Notes: generated from the sequence alone by a model not told the origin. Positions 52,690 to 62,798 are shown, counted from the stretch's first letter. The stretch: 64,000 bases of DNA from Pseudomonas cichorii (GCF_018343775.1 NZ_CP074349.1:3834001-3898000), one strand, 5' to 3'. A program made the numbers and translations.

Positions 52690-54222
52690 ATGCCGTTTTT
52701 AAACTGGTCAGGTCAAATGCTGCGTTTGACTGCTGTCGGCTTAATGGTTATTCCGACCGCTTATGCAGCCGATACATTAACCCGCGACAATGGTGCCCCC
52801 GTGGGCGATAACCAGAACTCACAGACTGCCGGCCCTCAAGGGCCTACGCTGTTGCAGGATGTGCAGTTGCTGCAGAAACTCCAGCGTTTCGATCGCGAGC
52901 GCATTCCTGAGCGCGTGGTTCACGCCCGTGGTACAGGGGTTCGTGGTGAGTTCACCGCTTCGGCTGACATCAGCGACCTGAGCAAGGCCAAGGTGTTCAA
53001 GTCGGGTACAGCGACCCCGGTTTTCGTGCGCTTCTCTTCCGTGGTGCATGGCAACCATTCGCCTGAAACATTGCGCGACCCCCATGGTTTCGCCACCAAG
53101 TTTTATACCGCCGATGGTAACTGGGACCTGGTGGGTAATAACTTTCCGACCTTCTTTATTCGCGATGCCATCAAGTTTCCCGACATGGTTCATGCCTTCA
53201 AGCCTGACCCTAGAACCAATCTGGGTAACGACTCCCGCCGCTTCGACTTTTTTTCCCACGTCCCGGAAGCGACTCGCACTTTGACATTGCTGTACTCCAA
53301 TGAAGGGACGCCAGCCGGTTATCGCTTCATGGACGGCAATGGCGTACACGCCTACAAACTGGTGAATGCCAAGGGCGAAGTCCATTACGTGAAGTTCCAC
53401 TGGAAATCACTGCAAGGCATCAAGAACCTCGATCCGGCACAAGCGGCTCAAGTGCAGTCCAAGGACTTCAGCCACCTGACCAACGATCTGGTCAGCGCGA
53501 TCAAAAAAGGCGACTTCCCGAAATGGGATCTCTACATTCAGGTGCTCAAACCTGCCGATCTCGCAAAATTCGAGTTCGACCCGCTCGACGCCACCAAGAT
53601 CTGGCCTGACGTTCCCGAGCGCAAGATCGGTCAGATGGTCCTGAACAAGAACGTCGATAACTTCTTCCAGGAGACCGAGCAGGTCGCCATGGCTCCGGCC
53701 AACCTGGTCCCGGGTATCGAACCTTCCGAAGACCGCCTGCTGCAAGGCCGTGTGTTCTCCTATGCCGATACGCAGATGTATCGTCTGGGCGCCAATGGCC
53801 TGAGCCTGCCGGTCAACCAGCCGAAAGTCCCGGTCAACAACGGCAACCAGGATGGCGCAATGAACACTGGCCACACCACCAGTGGCGTCAACTACGAGCC
53901 AAGCCGTCTGAGCCCGCGTCCGTCCGATACTCAGGCACGCTACAGCCAGTCGCCAGTAAGCGGCACCACCCAACAGGCGAAGATCACCCGCGAGCAGAAC
54001 TTCAAGCAAGCAGGCGATCTGTATCGCTCCTACAACACCAAGGAGAAGAGCGATCTGGTCCAGAGCTTTGGCGAGTCGCTGGCTGACACCGACACCGAAA
54101 GCAAGAACATCGTGCTCTCGTTCCTCTACAAGGCTGATCCAGACTACGGCACTCGGGTAACCGAAGTGGCCAAGGGTGATCTGGCCAAGGTCAAGTCCCT
54201 GGCTGCGAACCTCAAAGACTGA
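52690..54222 (+). CDS. katB: Periplasmic catalase KatB
   Basis: 510 residues from the ATG at 52690 (GAGGGA seven bases before); an ATG at 52675 is possible but has no ribosome site. Signal peptide of about 27 residues (LTAVGLMVIPTAYA). Small-subunit heme catalase: distal His78 in VVHARG, Asn in GNNFPTFFIRD (residues about 150-151), and proximal Tyr in RVFSYADTQMYRLGAN. Matches P. aeruginosa KatB (about 513 aa), an OxyR-dependent peroxide-induced enzyme. It is followed by ankB, needed for full KatB activity in P. aeruginosa. A hairpin sits in the gap. Confidence 0.95.
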   Translation: MPFLNWSGQMLRLTAVGLMVIPTAYAADTLTRDNGAPVGDNQNSQTAGPQGPTLLQDVQLLQKLQRFDRERIPERVVHARGTGVRGEFTASADISDLSKAKVFKSGTATPVFVRFSSVVHGNHSPETLRDPHGFATKFYTADGNWDLVGNNFPTFFIRDAIKFPDMVHAFKPDPRTNLGNDSRRFDFFSHVPEATRTLTLLYSNEGTPAGYRFMDGNGVHAYKLVNAKGEVHYVKFHWKSLQGIKNLDPAQAAQVQSKDFSHLTNDLVSAIKKGDFPKWDLYIQVLKPADLAKFEFDPLDATKIWPDVPERKIGQMVLNKNVDNFFQETEQVAMAPANLVPGIEPSEDRLLQGRVFSYADTQMYRLGANGLSLPVNQPKVPVNNGNQDGAMNTGHTTSGVNYEPSRLSPRPSDTQARYSQSPVSGTTQQAKITREQNFKQAGDLYRSYNTKEKSDLVQSFGESLADTDTESKNIVLSFLYKADPDYGTRVTEVAKGDLAKVKSLAANLKD

Positions 54223-54231
54223 CAAGTCGAT

Positions 54232-54260
54232 AGCCGGCCCCACAAGGGGCTGGCTGTTTT
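54232..54260 (+). terminator. Hairpin between katB and ankB
   Basis: AGCCGGCCCC / GGGGCTGGCT with loop ACAA and one G-T pair, followed by GTTTT. It is ten bases after the katB stop and before ankB, so it may reduce ankB transcription (partial terminator). Confidence 0.75.
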
Positions 54261-54273
54261 CAGGAGAACGCCC

Positions 54274-54807
54274 ATGCGAACCTTACTTTTCGGGTTGGTG
54301 CTGTTTGCCGCAGTCGCTCAGGCAGAAACACCTTCGGACCAGACAACCAACCAGTTACGCACTCTGTTTTTCGACGCTTCCCGCGAGGGAAACAGCGAGA
54401 TGATGACAACCTTCATCGACGCTCACTACGACCTGAACATCCAGGACGAGAAAGGCTATACCGGGTTAATTCTGGCGGCCTATCACGGCCACGAACAACT
54501 CGTTACCCAATTGATCGATGCCGGTGCGGATCCCTGCACCAAAGACAAACGCGGCAATACCGCCTTGATGGGTGCCATTTTCAAAGGCGAACTGAGTATC
54601 GCCAAGCGCCTGGTCGAAGCCCATTGCGCGCCCGACCAACGCAATAACGCAGGCCAGACGGCGTCGATGTATGCCGCGTTGTTCCAGCGCACCGAAATTC
54701 TGCAGGCCCTGGCCGCCAAAGGTGCCGACCTGAGCCTTCGCGACAGCATGGGCAATGATGTGAGCAACCTGTCCAGGGGCGAGTTCCAGGCACCGCCCGT
54801 GCAGTAA
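54274..54807 (+). CDS. ankB: Periplasmic ankyrin repeat protein AnkB
   Basis: 177 residues. Signal peptide MRTLLFGLVLFAAVAQA, then about four ankyrin repeats (EKGYTGLILAAYHGHEQLVT, KRGNTALMGAIFKGELSIAK, NAGQTASMYAALFQRTEILQ). In P. aeruginosa ankB follows katB and supports catalase activity, perhaps in heme supply or as a scaffold. Arrangement here is the same, with GGAG ribosome site 9 bases before the ATG. The final residues are not repetitive. Confidence 0.93.
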   Translation: MRTLLFGLVLFAAVAQAETPSDQTTNQLRTLFFDASREGNSEMMTTFIDAHYDLNIQDEKGYTGLILAAYHGHEQLVTQLIDAGADPCTKDKRGNTALMGAIFKGELSIAKRLVEAHCAPDQRNNAGQTASMYAALFQRTEILQALAAKGADLSLRDSMGNDVSNLSRGEFQAPPVQ

Positions 54808-54881
54808 AACCGTGGGAGGGGCCTTGGCCGCGACGGGGCCGGTATATTCCAAGAGATTTATCGCCAGAAATACCGTCGCGC

Positions 54882-54969
54882 GCAGGAGCGAATTCATTCG
54901 CGAGAGGCCGGTACATCCGACAGATAATCTGTCGTTTAATACCGTCTTCGCGAATGAATTCGCTCCTGC
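54882..54969. repeat. REPIN: perfect inverted REP pair
   Basis: Two perfect 22-base REP copies in opposite orientation (54882-54903 and 54948-54969) enclose 44 bases that contain another palindrome, CGACAGAT-A-ATCTGTCG (54918-54934), and GGTA / TACC. The full 88-base unit folds into one long hairpin. It lies between convergent ankB and a chemoreceptor gene. Confidence 0.9.
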
Positions 54970-54978
54970 CAAGCGGGC

Positions 54979-56622
54979 TTACGCCACCTTGAAAAACGCC
55001 ACCTTCCCGGTCAACCGATCAGCCAGCTCCGCCAGCTCTTCACTGGAACTCGCCACTTCCCGTGACCCGGCAGCCGACTCAAGGGTGGAGCTGTGGATGC
55101 GGTTGATGTTCTGTGCAACATCATCCGCCACGGCATTCTGCTGAATCGAGGCGCTGGCGATCTGGGCGTTCATGCCATTGATAGCACCGACCTCTTCGCG
55201 AATCCGGCTCAATGCCGCTTGGGCATCACGGGTCTGCTCGACGGTCGTGCGGGCCAGTTCGCAGCTCTGTTGCATGATCCGCGTCGCGCCTTGAGTGCCG
55301 CCCTGAAGCTTGCTGATCATCTCGCGGATTTCCTGAGTGGACTCCTGAGTACGTGTCGCCAGAGAGCGCACTTCATCGGCCACGACCGCAAAGCCGCGAC
55401 CATACTCGCCGGCGCGAGCAGCCTCGATGGCCGCGTTGAGCGCCAGCAGATTGGTTTGCGCGGCGATGGAGTTGATCACCTCGATCACGGTTTCGATGTT
55501 CTCGCTATCCTTGGAAACCTGATCCACCGTCTGAGTGGCCTGCTCCAGAATGGTCGCCAGTTCCTGAATGGTCGTGGCAGCCTCCCCAACCATGCGGTGG
55601 CCACTTTCGACCTGAACGTCGGCAACCTTGGTTGCTTCGGAAGCCTGGGAGGCATAGCCCGACACCTGGCTGACCGAACCCGCCATCTGGTTGATGGCCG
55701 TCGCGATATGCTGGGCTTCATTGGTTTGCAGGCTGATCTGGCGATTGTTGTCGGCCGAGGTGGACAACAGTCGCACCGAAGAATCGGTTACATGGGCCGC
55801 CGCAGCTCGTACTTCACTGATGGTCTGTGACAGGTTGCCCAGCGTGTTTTTCAGGGTGCCCATGACGCTATTGGGGTAATCCGACTCGATCTTCTGATTC
55901 AGATCGCCACCCGCCAGCCGACGAATCACTTCGGCAACCTCTGCAGGCTCAGCGCCCAGCGTGGACCTCACAGAGCGAATGATCGTCATAGACACACCGA
56001 TGCTGAGCAACACCGCGACCGTGGTCGCAATCACCATCAGCAACATGAAGCCGCCAGCGGCGGCCTGCACCTTATCGAGCAGGCCCTTGATCTGCGCTTC
56101 TTCATGATCGATCAGCGCATTGATACGCTTGAGCCATTCGCTGTAATCGGCAGACGTCTGGGCCAGCAACATGGCTTGCGCACCCGCCACGTCGTTGTTG
56201 CGACGCAACTCCAGCACCTTGTCCGTCGAGGCCAATGCCTTGCGCTCGATATCCTTGATGTCCTGCAGCAAACGTTTCTCTTCGCTGGAAACGTTCATTT
56301 TCTCGTTGAACAGACGATCCATCGGTTCGGCCGAATCGTCATAGTCCTTGCGCAGACGCACGATCTCGCTCAGGTGCCGATTGAGGTCCTGATCGCTATT
56401 GACCAGCACGGCATCGCGAATGGAAATGGCGCGATTGTGCACACTGCCACGGAAGTTGATGGCATAGCGCTGGATCAGCGCAGAGTTGTCGCTGACATAC
56501 TTCAAGGTATCGTCAATAAACCCGACACGCTGAATACCCACAGCGGTCACCAGCACCAACAAGGACAACACAGACGCAAAGCCTAATCCGATGCGCTTGG
56601 CCAATGAAACGGGTTTACTCAT
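54979..56622 (-). CDS. Methyl-accepting chemotaxis protein (4HB sensor)
   Basis: 547 residues from the ATG at 56622 ([15 protein letters not shown]); an in-frame extension to 56685 is unsupported. Membrane helix 1 at about residues 12-31, four-helix periplasmic domain about 32-185, helix 2 about 190-212 ([20 protein letters not shown]), HAMP ([20 protein letters not shown] with a KIESDYPN extension) and signalling domain with [20 protein letters not shown] tip. The PilJ/TlpQ-like sequence [20 protein letters not shown] is typical for a Pseudomonas subgroup. Ligand unknown. Confidence 0.92.
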   Translation of the reverse strand: MSKPVSLAKRIGLGFASVLSLLVLVTAVGIQRVGFIDDTLKYVSDNSALIQRYAINFRGSVHNRAISIRDAVLVNSDQDLNRHLSEIVRLRKDYDDSAEPMDRLFNEKMNVSSEEKRLLQDIKDIERKALASTDKVLELRRNNDVAGAQAMLLAQTSADYSEWLKRINALIDHEEAQIKGLLDKVQAAAGGFMLLMVIATTVAVLLSIGVSMTIIRSVRSTLGAEPAEVAEVIRRLAGGDLNQKIESDYPNSVMGTLKNTLGNLSQTISEVRAAAAHVTDSSVRLLSTSADNNRQISLQTNEAQHIATAINQMAGSVSQVSGYASQASEATKVADVQVESGHRMVGEAATTIQELATILEQATQTVDQVSKDSENIETVIEVINSIAAQTNLLALNAAIEAARAGEYGRGFAVVADEVRSLATRTQESTQEIREMISKLQGGTQGATRIMQQSCELARTTVEQTRDAQAALSRIREEVGAINGMNAQIASASIQQNAVADDVAQNINRIHSSTLESAAGSREVASSSEELAELADRLTGKVAFFKVA

Positions 56623-56790
56623 GACGCACCCCAGCGAGAGTGAAAGTTGGCAAATCGGATAGCCAATGGCTATCAACGAACGCAATCTACTCCCACCCAG
56701 GCTATGGGCACAATTGAATCTGGAGTTATTACTCCATAAATATTCTTAATGCCGGAAAAGGCCCGGCTACACGAAGGATCGCCGGGTTAC

Positions 56791-58890
56791 TCAGTCTTCC
56801 AGATTGAGCATTTCATGGATGCGGCTGGCAAAGGCTTCCATGGTGAATGGCTTGGTCAACACCCACATGCCCGGCTCCAGATGGCCGTTGCCGATAATCG
56901 CGTTTTCCGCATAACCGGTGATGAACATCACCTTCAGATCAGGCCGGATGATGCGTGCCGCGTCGGCCAGTTGCCGGCCATTCATGCCACCGGGCAAGCC
57001 GACATCGGTCACCAGCAAGTCAACACGCATATCGGTGCTCAGCAGTTCCAGGGCCGTCGCCCCTTCTCCGGCTTCGACCGATCTATAGCCATGATCTTCG
57101 ATCACTTCACTGACCAGCATGCGAATGGTGGGCTCGTCATCAACGATCATGATCGTCTGGGTAGACTCGGCGCGGATGTTTTCTGCAGGCTCCAGCTCCG
57201 GATCACACAACTCCTGCGGCGCGCCCAGGTAATGCCGGGGCAGATAGAGGCACATCGTCGTGCCCTGATCCTTTTCCGAATAGATACGCACCTGGCCACC
57301 GGACTGCCGCACGAAGCCATAGACCATCGACAGCCCGAGCCCCGTGCCCTGCCCCAGCGGCTTGGTGGTGAAAAACGGATCGAAAGCGCGATTGATCACT
57401 TCCGGTGTCATGCCCGTACCGGTGTCGGTGACACACAAGGAAAGATATTGCCCCGCAGGCATATCCCGCGCCACACAAGCGCGCTCATCGATCCACTTAT
57501 TGGCGGTTTCAATGGTGATGCGACCGCCTGCGGGCATCGCATCGCGGGCATTGATACACAGGTTCAACAGGGCATTTTCCAACTGAGGCGCGTCAATAAA
57601 AGTCGACCACAGCCCGACCGCCGTCACCACTTCCACCGTAATATGCGGCCCCACGGAACGACGAATCAGCTCTTCCATACCAATCACCAGTCGATTGATA
57701 TCAACCGGCTTGGGATCAAGGGTCTGACGTCGTGAAAAGGCCAGCAGACGATGAGTCAGCGACGCCGCACGCTTGGAAGCATCACGGGCAGCGGCAACAT
57801 AACGATCGATCTCGTTATAGCGCCCCTGGCTCAGGCGCGCCTTGAGCAGTTCCAGCGAACCGGTAATGCCCGTCAGCAGATTGTTGAAATCGTGGGCGAT
57901 GCCACCCGTAAGCTGACCGACAGCCTCCATCTTCTGCGACTGACGCAAGGCTTCTTCGGCCTGGCTCAAACGAGCCTGTTCATGAAGGCGATCACTGACG
58001 TCATAGGCAAACAGATAGGCGCCGATCTGTTGCCCATCGACATTGCGAAGCGTGCTGTAGCGGATCTCATAGTGACGAGTGTCATCTGCCGAATCACCAA
58101 AACTGGCGACCTCGACAAACTCTTCTCCCGCCAGAGCCCTCTCCCAAAAGGCACGGATGACCGCCTGACTGTCAGGCCTGTGCTTGAGCAACTCAAGCAT
58201 GTTGTCACCGATCTTGGGCGTGACACCGAACAGACGCTGAAACTCTCGCTCGGCAGAAGCGTTGATCGCCAGCCAGCGGTACTCGGGATCGATGACATGA
58301 ATGAACGCATTGGTCCCGTTGACCACATCCGAGAGCACCTTACGCTCGGTAACCGCCTCGATGATGCGCGCTTCCAGCGTCTCGTTCAGTTGCCGCAAGG
58401 CCTCTTCGGCACGCTTGCGCTCGGTAATGTCCTGGAACAGCACCGCCACCTGGTTGCGACTGGCCGGCTCGATACGAAAGGCCGTCAGCGCCAGATAACG
58501 CCCGGTCGCCACCAGCTCCCGCTCAAAGCGGATCGGCTCACCGGTGCGCAGCACCTTGCCATAGAACTCGACCCAGCCATCGGCCTCTTCGGGAACCATT
58601 TCACGAAGCTTCTGCCCGACGACATTGGGAATACCGGCATGAAAGGCATAGGCCGGGTTGGCCTCGATATGGATGTAGTCACTCAACGGCCCGTGCGGGC
58701 CATCGAAAAACTCAATGATGCAGAAACCTTCATCCATGGCATTGAACAGGAAACGGTAGCGCTCCTGAGAAGACGCCAACTCCAGCTCGGCTTTCTGCCT
58801 GTTGGTGCACAGCTGATCTTTAAGGCTCAGGTTTTCCTGTTCAAGCGCCTTCAACTGACTTTTCAGGCTTTCAATATCGGTCGGAGTCAA
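56791..58890 (-). CDS. PAS domain hybrid histidine kinase
   Basis: 699 residues. N-terminal coiled coil (residues 5-45), PAS domain about 45-155, second PAS about 185-300, HisKA with His333 (GGIAHDFNNLL), HATPase with N box NLCINARDAM (about 445) and G boxes DTGTGMT and GTGLGLSM, and a receiver domain (IMIVDDEPTIRML) with Asp629 in LLVTDVGLPGG. No membrane helix, so it is cytosolic. Similar in core to the plus-strand kinase at 60161. It lacks an output domain; its partner is unknown. The signal may be redox or light via PAS. Confidence 0.92.
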   Translation of the reverse strand: MTPTDIESLKSQLKALEQENLSLKDQLCTNRQKAELELASSQERYRFLFNAMDEGFCIIEFFDGPHGPLSDYIHIEANPAYAFHAGIPNVVGQKLREMVPEEADGWVEFYGKVLRTGEPIRFERELVATGRYLALTAFRIEPASRNQVAVLFQDITERKRAEEALRQLNETLEARIIEAVTERKVLSDVVNGTNAFIHVIDPEYRWLAINASAEREFQRLFGVTPKIGDNMLELLKHRPDSQAVIRAFWERALAGEEFVEVASFGDSADDTRHYEIRYSTLRNVDGQQIGAYLFAYDVSDRLHEQARLSQAEEALRQSQKMEAVGQLTGGIAHDFNNLLTGITGSLELLKARLSQGRYNEIDRYVAAARDASKRAASLTHRLLAFSRRQTLDPKPVDINRLVIGMEELIRRSVGPHITVEVVTAVGLWSTFIDAPQLENALLNLCINARDAMPAGGRITIETANKWIDERACVARDMPAGQYLSLCVTDTGTGMTPEVINRAFDPFFTTKPLGQGTGLGLSMVYGFVRQSGGQVRIYSEKDQGTTMCLYLPRHYLGAPQELCDPELEPAENIRAESTQTIMIVDDEPTIRMLVSEVIEDHGYRSVEAGEGATALELLSTDMRVDLLVTDVGLPGGMNGRQLADAARIIRPDLKVMFITGYAENAIIGNGHLEPGMWVLTKPFTMEAFASRIHEMLNLED

Positions 58891-59092
58891 TGCTGCTGTA
58901 CCTGGAGGTATTGATTACGCTGTTTCACATTCCGCAGAAATGCATGCACACGCTACGAGAAAAAACGGCTACTGCCAAAAATTAGTGGCGCTTTGAAATC
59001 ATTAGAGCACTGAGATCTCAGCAAATTCCATCGCAACTCCACGAAAATAGCGCTGAGCAATAAAAAAATATCCAAACAGGTGTACGAAAGAC

Positions 59093-59323
59093 TTAAAAAG
59101 CCTCCTGACAAGGGAATTTCTGATGCCTGCGCAACCACTCATCCACCAGATCCCCCATGGTCTTCGCAGTGCCATCGACAATCCAGGCCATGAATGATCG
59201 GTCGAACTTGAAATCCGGGCCACAGTGCTCGGTCATGAAGCGGCGAACGTTCTGGGTGTTTTTGTAGGTGGCGGTGACGGGGGTGGATTGGGTGATGGGG
59301 TCGGAGTGCCAGTTGAAGGGCAT
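59093..59323 (-). CDS. DUF6434 small protein
   Basis: 76 residues, start at the ATG 59323 (MPFNWHSDPITQSTPVTATY). The N-terminal NTQNVRRFMTEHCG and FDRSFMAWIVDGTAKTMGDL match the DUF6434 pattern (about 60 residues), often found with SAP-like regions. No ribosome site stands out; a longer frame to 59380 exists. Function unknown. Divergent from the next gene. Confidence 0.7.
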   Translation of the reverse strand: MPFNWHSDPITQSTPVTATYKNTQNVRRFMTEHCGPDFKFDRSFMAWIVDGTAKTMGDLVDEWLRRHQKFPCQEAF

Positions 59324-59442
59324 GGGGTGAGCCTGTATGGATGATAGGGCGTTGTGTTTGATGGTAATGAGTGAAAGCACAACATTGAGACATAATCGTC
59401 GCGGTATTCCATGAACACAACAAGTTCAAGCGAGACTCAAAA

Positions 59443-59754
59443 TTGAGCACAAAAACCGAAGAGCTGATCAGTGTTCTGGACGAACTCGTTGCCGTACTTG
59501 AAAGCGACGGTGAAGAACACTGGAGCCAATGGATGAGCGATGCCCGCGCACGGTTGGCCGACTCTGATTCATCAGGAATAACGAAACTGCGCTCGGCCTA
59601 CGGCGGCATGGGCTCATTCAATGATCTCATGTTGGGGCAGAGTTACCGCGATGGCGTGTTGTGCTGGAAGCCGGGGTATGGGGAGTTGAATCAGAGGTTT
59701 TACAGGTTGCGGGATGATGTTGCTCGGCTTGTGAGTGAGGTTGATGGGGTGTAG
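59443..59754 (+). CDS. DUF6966 small protein
   Basis: 103 residues from a TTG at 59443 ((M)STKTEELISVLDELVAVL). No in-frame ATG is near; a weak GCGAG lies upstream. SAYGGMGSFNDLMLGQSYRD and LRDDVARLVSEVDGV match DUF6966, a small cytosolic family of unknown function, sometimes next to immunity proteins. It has lower GC in its last third. Alternative is a longer frame with another rare start. Confidence 0.6.
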   Translation: MSTKTEELISVLDELVAVLESDGEEHWSQWMSDARARLADSDSSGITKLRSAYGGMGSFNDLMLGQSYRDGVLCWKPGYGELNQRFYRLRDDVARLVSEVDGV

Positions 59755-60160
59755 GGCATGGGTTTTGTATCGCAAAGCTGTTTTTACAAAGCTGGCTGTG
59801 GGTCGAGCCTGTTGAAAACAGTCGACCTCTGTTTTTATCCGCAAACAGTACGTGCCTGAGATTGAAATCTTGAATTGTCGCGGAGCGATCATCGGGCTCA
59901 GCTCTCACGTAGCAGCGTGCTAAAGAGGTCTTTTCACCGACCAGCCCTTGAGCCGTTTGAGAAAACAGCCTTTTTCAACAGAATTTGCCCATTGCTGTCG
60001 GTCGCACAATACCGCCATGCTGATGCTTGATAGTCGCTTTTCTGAGAGACTGAAATCCGCCCATGCCGAAAAGAGAGAGTCGCGCCACACCCTCCTCTTT
60101 CGCCACCTCCAATTTGAACCAGACCGCGGAAGAAGACTCTGTGGCCGTTGGGAGTTTCGT
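59755..60160. other. Intergenic region before the second hybrid kinase
   Basis: About 400 bases with no reliable gene. An in-frame open stretch (from TTG 59948) continues into the kinase but reads as non-protein-like (Arg, His, Cys rich). In another frame from ATG 60063 about 30 residues (MPKRESRATPSSFATSNLNQ) look like a natural protein start; a frameshift may join it to the kinase. Confidence 0.5.
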
Positions 60161-62770
60161 TTGCTTACTGTTCCCAAGGATCCAATCGGTGATGACCGCT
60201 TATCTCATGTGCTCAATGCCAGTGAGCGGCTGGCCAGTGCTGCATCGGTGGACGAGGTCGTCGCCGTTTTGAGGGATACCGTGCGCGCCACGGTAGGCGC
60301 TGAGGGCGTTGCGGTAGTCATCGAAAATGAAGGCCGCTGTTCTTATGTGGCTGAAGATGCGGTCTCTCCCCTTTGGCAAGGCCAGAACTTCCTGATCGAC
60401 CACTGTATTTCAGGCTGGGCGATGCGCCACCGCAAGACGGTTGCGATCCGTGACGTCCGGCTCGACCCGCGCATCCCGCAGGACGCTTACGCGCCGACCT
60501 TTGTACGCAGCCTCGTGATGGTGCCCATCGGTAGACCTGTTCCGATCTCGGTGCTTGGCGCTTACTGGTCAGAGGTTCGGGATCACGACCCTGAGACGAT
60601 CAAACGACTGGAAAGTCTGGCGCGACTGGCAACGATCGCTATTGAGAATGCGCGCCTGACCCAAGCTCGCAATCGTGGGGCAGCACTTGGGGCTGCACAG
60701 AACCGTATCCTGGAGCTGGCTGTACAAGAAACAGCCCTGAACGTCACGCTGGATGCGATCGTCCGCGAGGTGGAAGCGCTCTCCATGTCAGGTTTCCTGG
60801 GAAGCATCTTGCTCCTGAATGAGGACGGGAATCACCTGGAGCATTGCGCGGGGCCAAGCCTGCCCTACGCTTACAATGAGGCAGTCAAAAGCATTGCCGT
60901 CGAGCCGAGCGCTGTAACGGCAGTGGCTGACATCACGAACGCCCCAAGCTGGGCTGACTTCCGGGATCTGGCCGTCGGGCAAGGTCTGCACGTCTGCTGG
61001 TCAATCCCGATCCGTTCGGCGCAAGCCACCCTGCTCGGCGCTTTCGTTCTTTACCACCATGAGCTGCGCGAGCCGTTGCCAGCGGATATGGAAATCATCG
61101 ACTTCGTGGCTCATACGGTCGGGCTGATCGTGCATCGTACACGAGCGGATTCCGCGATCCGTATCAGCGAGTCGAGATTGCGCCTTGCCGTTGACCACGC
61201 CGATGTGGGTTTCTGGGACGTGGATTTCGTTAATAACACGCTGGTTTGGCCGTCACAGACTAAAGCGATGTTCGGCATCTCGGCTGATGTGACAGTCACG
61301 CTGCAAGACTTCTATGAAGGTTTGCATCCCGAGGATCGTGAGGCGACGATCACAGCCTTCATGGCGGCCGCTGACCCAGAGCGTCGCGCGCTCTACGAAG
61401 TCGACTACCGCACGATTGGACGGGAAGACGGCATCGTCCGCTGGGTTGCGGCCAAGGGCCGGGGCGTGTTCGATAAGGCCGGTCTCTGTTTGCGCATGAC
61501 CGGCACCGCAATCGAAATCACCGCCCGCAAGGCGGCCGAAGAGAAGTTGAGGGAGCTCAATGACACCCTTGAAGGGCGAATTGCTCAGGCCATCACCGAA
61601 CGGGAAGAAGTCCAGAAGGCGCTGCGCCAGAGCCAGAAGATGGAGGCGATGGGACAGCTTACCGGCGGCGTCGCCCATGACTTCAATAACCTGCTCACCC
61701 CGATCGTTGGCACGCTTGACCTGCTCCAGCGACGAGGCGTGGGTGGTGAACGAGAGCAACGGCTCATCTCAGGCGCGATGCAATCGGCGGAACGTGCAAA
61801 GACGTTAGTGCAGAGACTGCTTGCCTTCGCTCGCCGTCAACCGCTTCAAACGGTTCCGGTCGATGTGGCCAGATTGGTGAGCGATATGGGCGATCTGGTG
61901 GCCAGCACGACAGGGCCGCAAATCAAGGTGGTCGTCGATGCTCCACAGAATCTGCCCGCTGCCATCGCCGATCAGAACCAGCTCGAGATGGCCCTTCTCA
62001 ATCTCTCCGTAAACGCACGTGACGCAATGCTTCAGGGAGGAACGATGCGCATATCTGCCAGCACGTCGCTGGTCGGCAATGGGCACCGTTCAAAGCTTCC
62101 GCCAGGTGAGTACCTGTGCCTGTCTGTCGTGGACACTGGCATTGGCATGGACGCCGCAACCCTCGCCCGCGCGGTGGAGCCATTCTTTTCCACCAAGGGT
62201 GTCGGCAAAGGGACTGGTCTTGGCCTTTCAATGGTGCATGGGCTGGCATCACAGCTGAACGGAGCACTCACGATTCAGAGTTCGCCCGGTTTCGGGACGA
62301 ACGTCGAGCTGTGGTTGCCGCGCAGTACGACCGAGTCAACAGTGGCTTTGCGCATTGTCGAGGCGTCGGAGCCGCGATTGACACACGGGATCGCGCTGTT
62401 GGTCGATGATGAAGAACTGGTACGCGCCAGCACCTCGTACATGCTGGCCGAGTTGGGCTACAGCGTGATCGAGGCCGCGTCAGGCGAAGAGGCCATGCAG
62501 TTGATGGCCCACGGGGAGCCATTTGATCTGCTCGTCACGGACCATCTCATGCCGGGCATCAGTGGGACCGATCTGGCCAGAGTGGTTCAGCGCTCCAGAC
62601 CTGAGACCGCGATCCTGCTCGTCTCCGGCTATGCGGAACGTGAGGGCCTTGATCCAGACCTGCCGCGGCTCACCAAACCGTTTCGCAAGAGCGAGCTCGC
62701 AGCAAGCCTTTCCCCACTCCGCGGCGAGTTCCCGAACGAGGATCCTGAAGCCAAGGTCGTGGCGCCCTGA
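60161..62770 (+). CDS. GAF-GAF-PAS hybrid histidine kinase
   Basis: About 869 residues from a TTG at 60161 (GGAG six bases upstream); the start is uncertain (see the gap before). Domain order: GAF about residues 10-165 (LNASERLASAASVDEVVAVL ... VRSLVMVPIG), a second GAF about 190-325, PAS/PAC 335-460, HisKA with His506 (GGVAHDFNNLL), HATPase (NLSVNARDAM, GTGLGLSM), receiver with ALLVDDEELVRAS and LLVTDHLMPG. The second GAF lacks the usual VGSCGTAA-type segment between AYNEAVKSIAV and the ADITNAPSWADF motif. Core related to the kinase at 56791. Alphaproteobacterial-like style; transfer is possible. Confidence 0.82.
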   Translation: MLTVPKDPIGDDRLSHVLNASERLASAASVDEVVAVLRDTVRATVGAEGVAVVIENEGRCSYVAEDAVSPLWQGQNFLIDHCISGWAMRHRKTVAIRDVRLDPRIPQDAYAPTFVRSLVMVPIGRPVPISVLGAYWSEVRDHDPETIKRLESLARLATIAIENARLTQARNRGAALGAAQNRILELAVQETALNVTLDAIVREVEALSMSGFLGSILLLNEDGNHLEHCAGPSLPYAYNEAVKSIAVEPSAVTAVADITNAPSWADFRDLAVGQGLHVCWSIPIRSAQATLLGAFVLYHHELREPLPADMEIIDFVAHTVGLIVHRTRADSAIRISESRLRLAVDHADVGFWDVDFVNNTLVWPSQTKAMFGISADVTVTLQDFYEGLHPEDREATITAFMAAADPERRALYEVDYRTIGREDGIVRWVAAKGRGVFDKAGLCLRMTGTAIEITARKAAEEKLRELNDTLEGRIAQAITEREEVQKALRQSQKMEAMGQLTGGVAHDFNNLLTPIVGTLDLLQRRGVGGEREQRLISGAMQSAERAKTLVQRLLAFARRQPLQTVPVDVARLVSDMGDLVASTTGPQIKVVVDAPQNLPAAIADQNQLEMALLNLSVNARDAMLQGGTMRISASTSLVGNGHRSKLPPGEYLCLSVVDTGIGMDAATLARAVEPFFSTKGVGKGTGLGLSMVHGLASQLNGALTIQSSPGFGTNVELWLPRSTTESTVALRIVEASEPRLTHGIALLVDDEELVRASTSYMLAELGYSVIEAASGEEAMQLMAHGEPFDLLVTDHLMPGISGTDLARVVQRSRPETAILLVSGYAEREGLDPDLPRLTKPFRKSELAASLSPLRGEFPNEDPEAKVVAP

Positions 62771-62798
62771 TCGGCGTCAGGGTATGGATGAATCACTT

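Noticed and set aside
59010-59021. Palindrome CTGAGATCTCAG
   Set aside because: Short and isolated between unrelated genes, without neighbours to support an operator.
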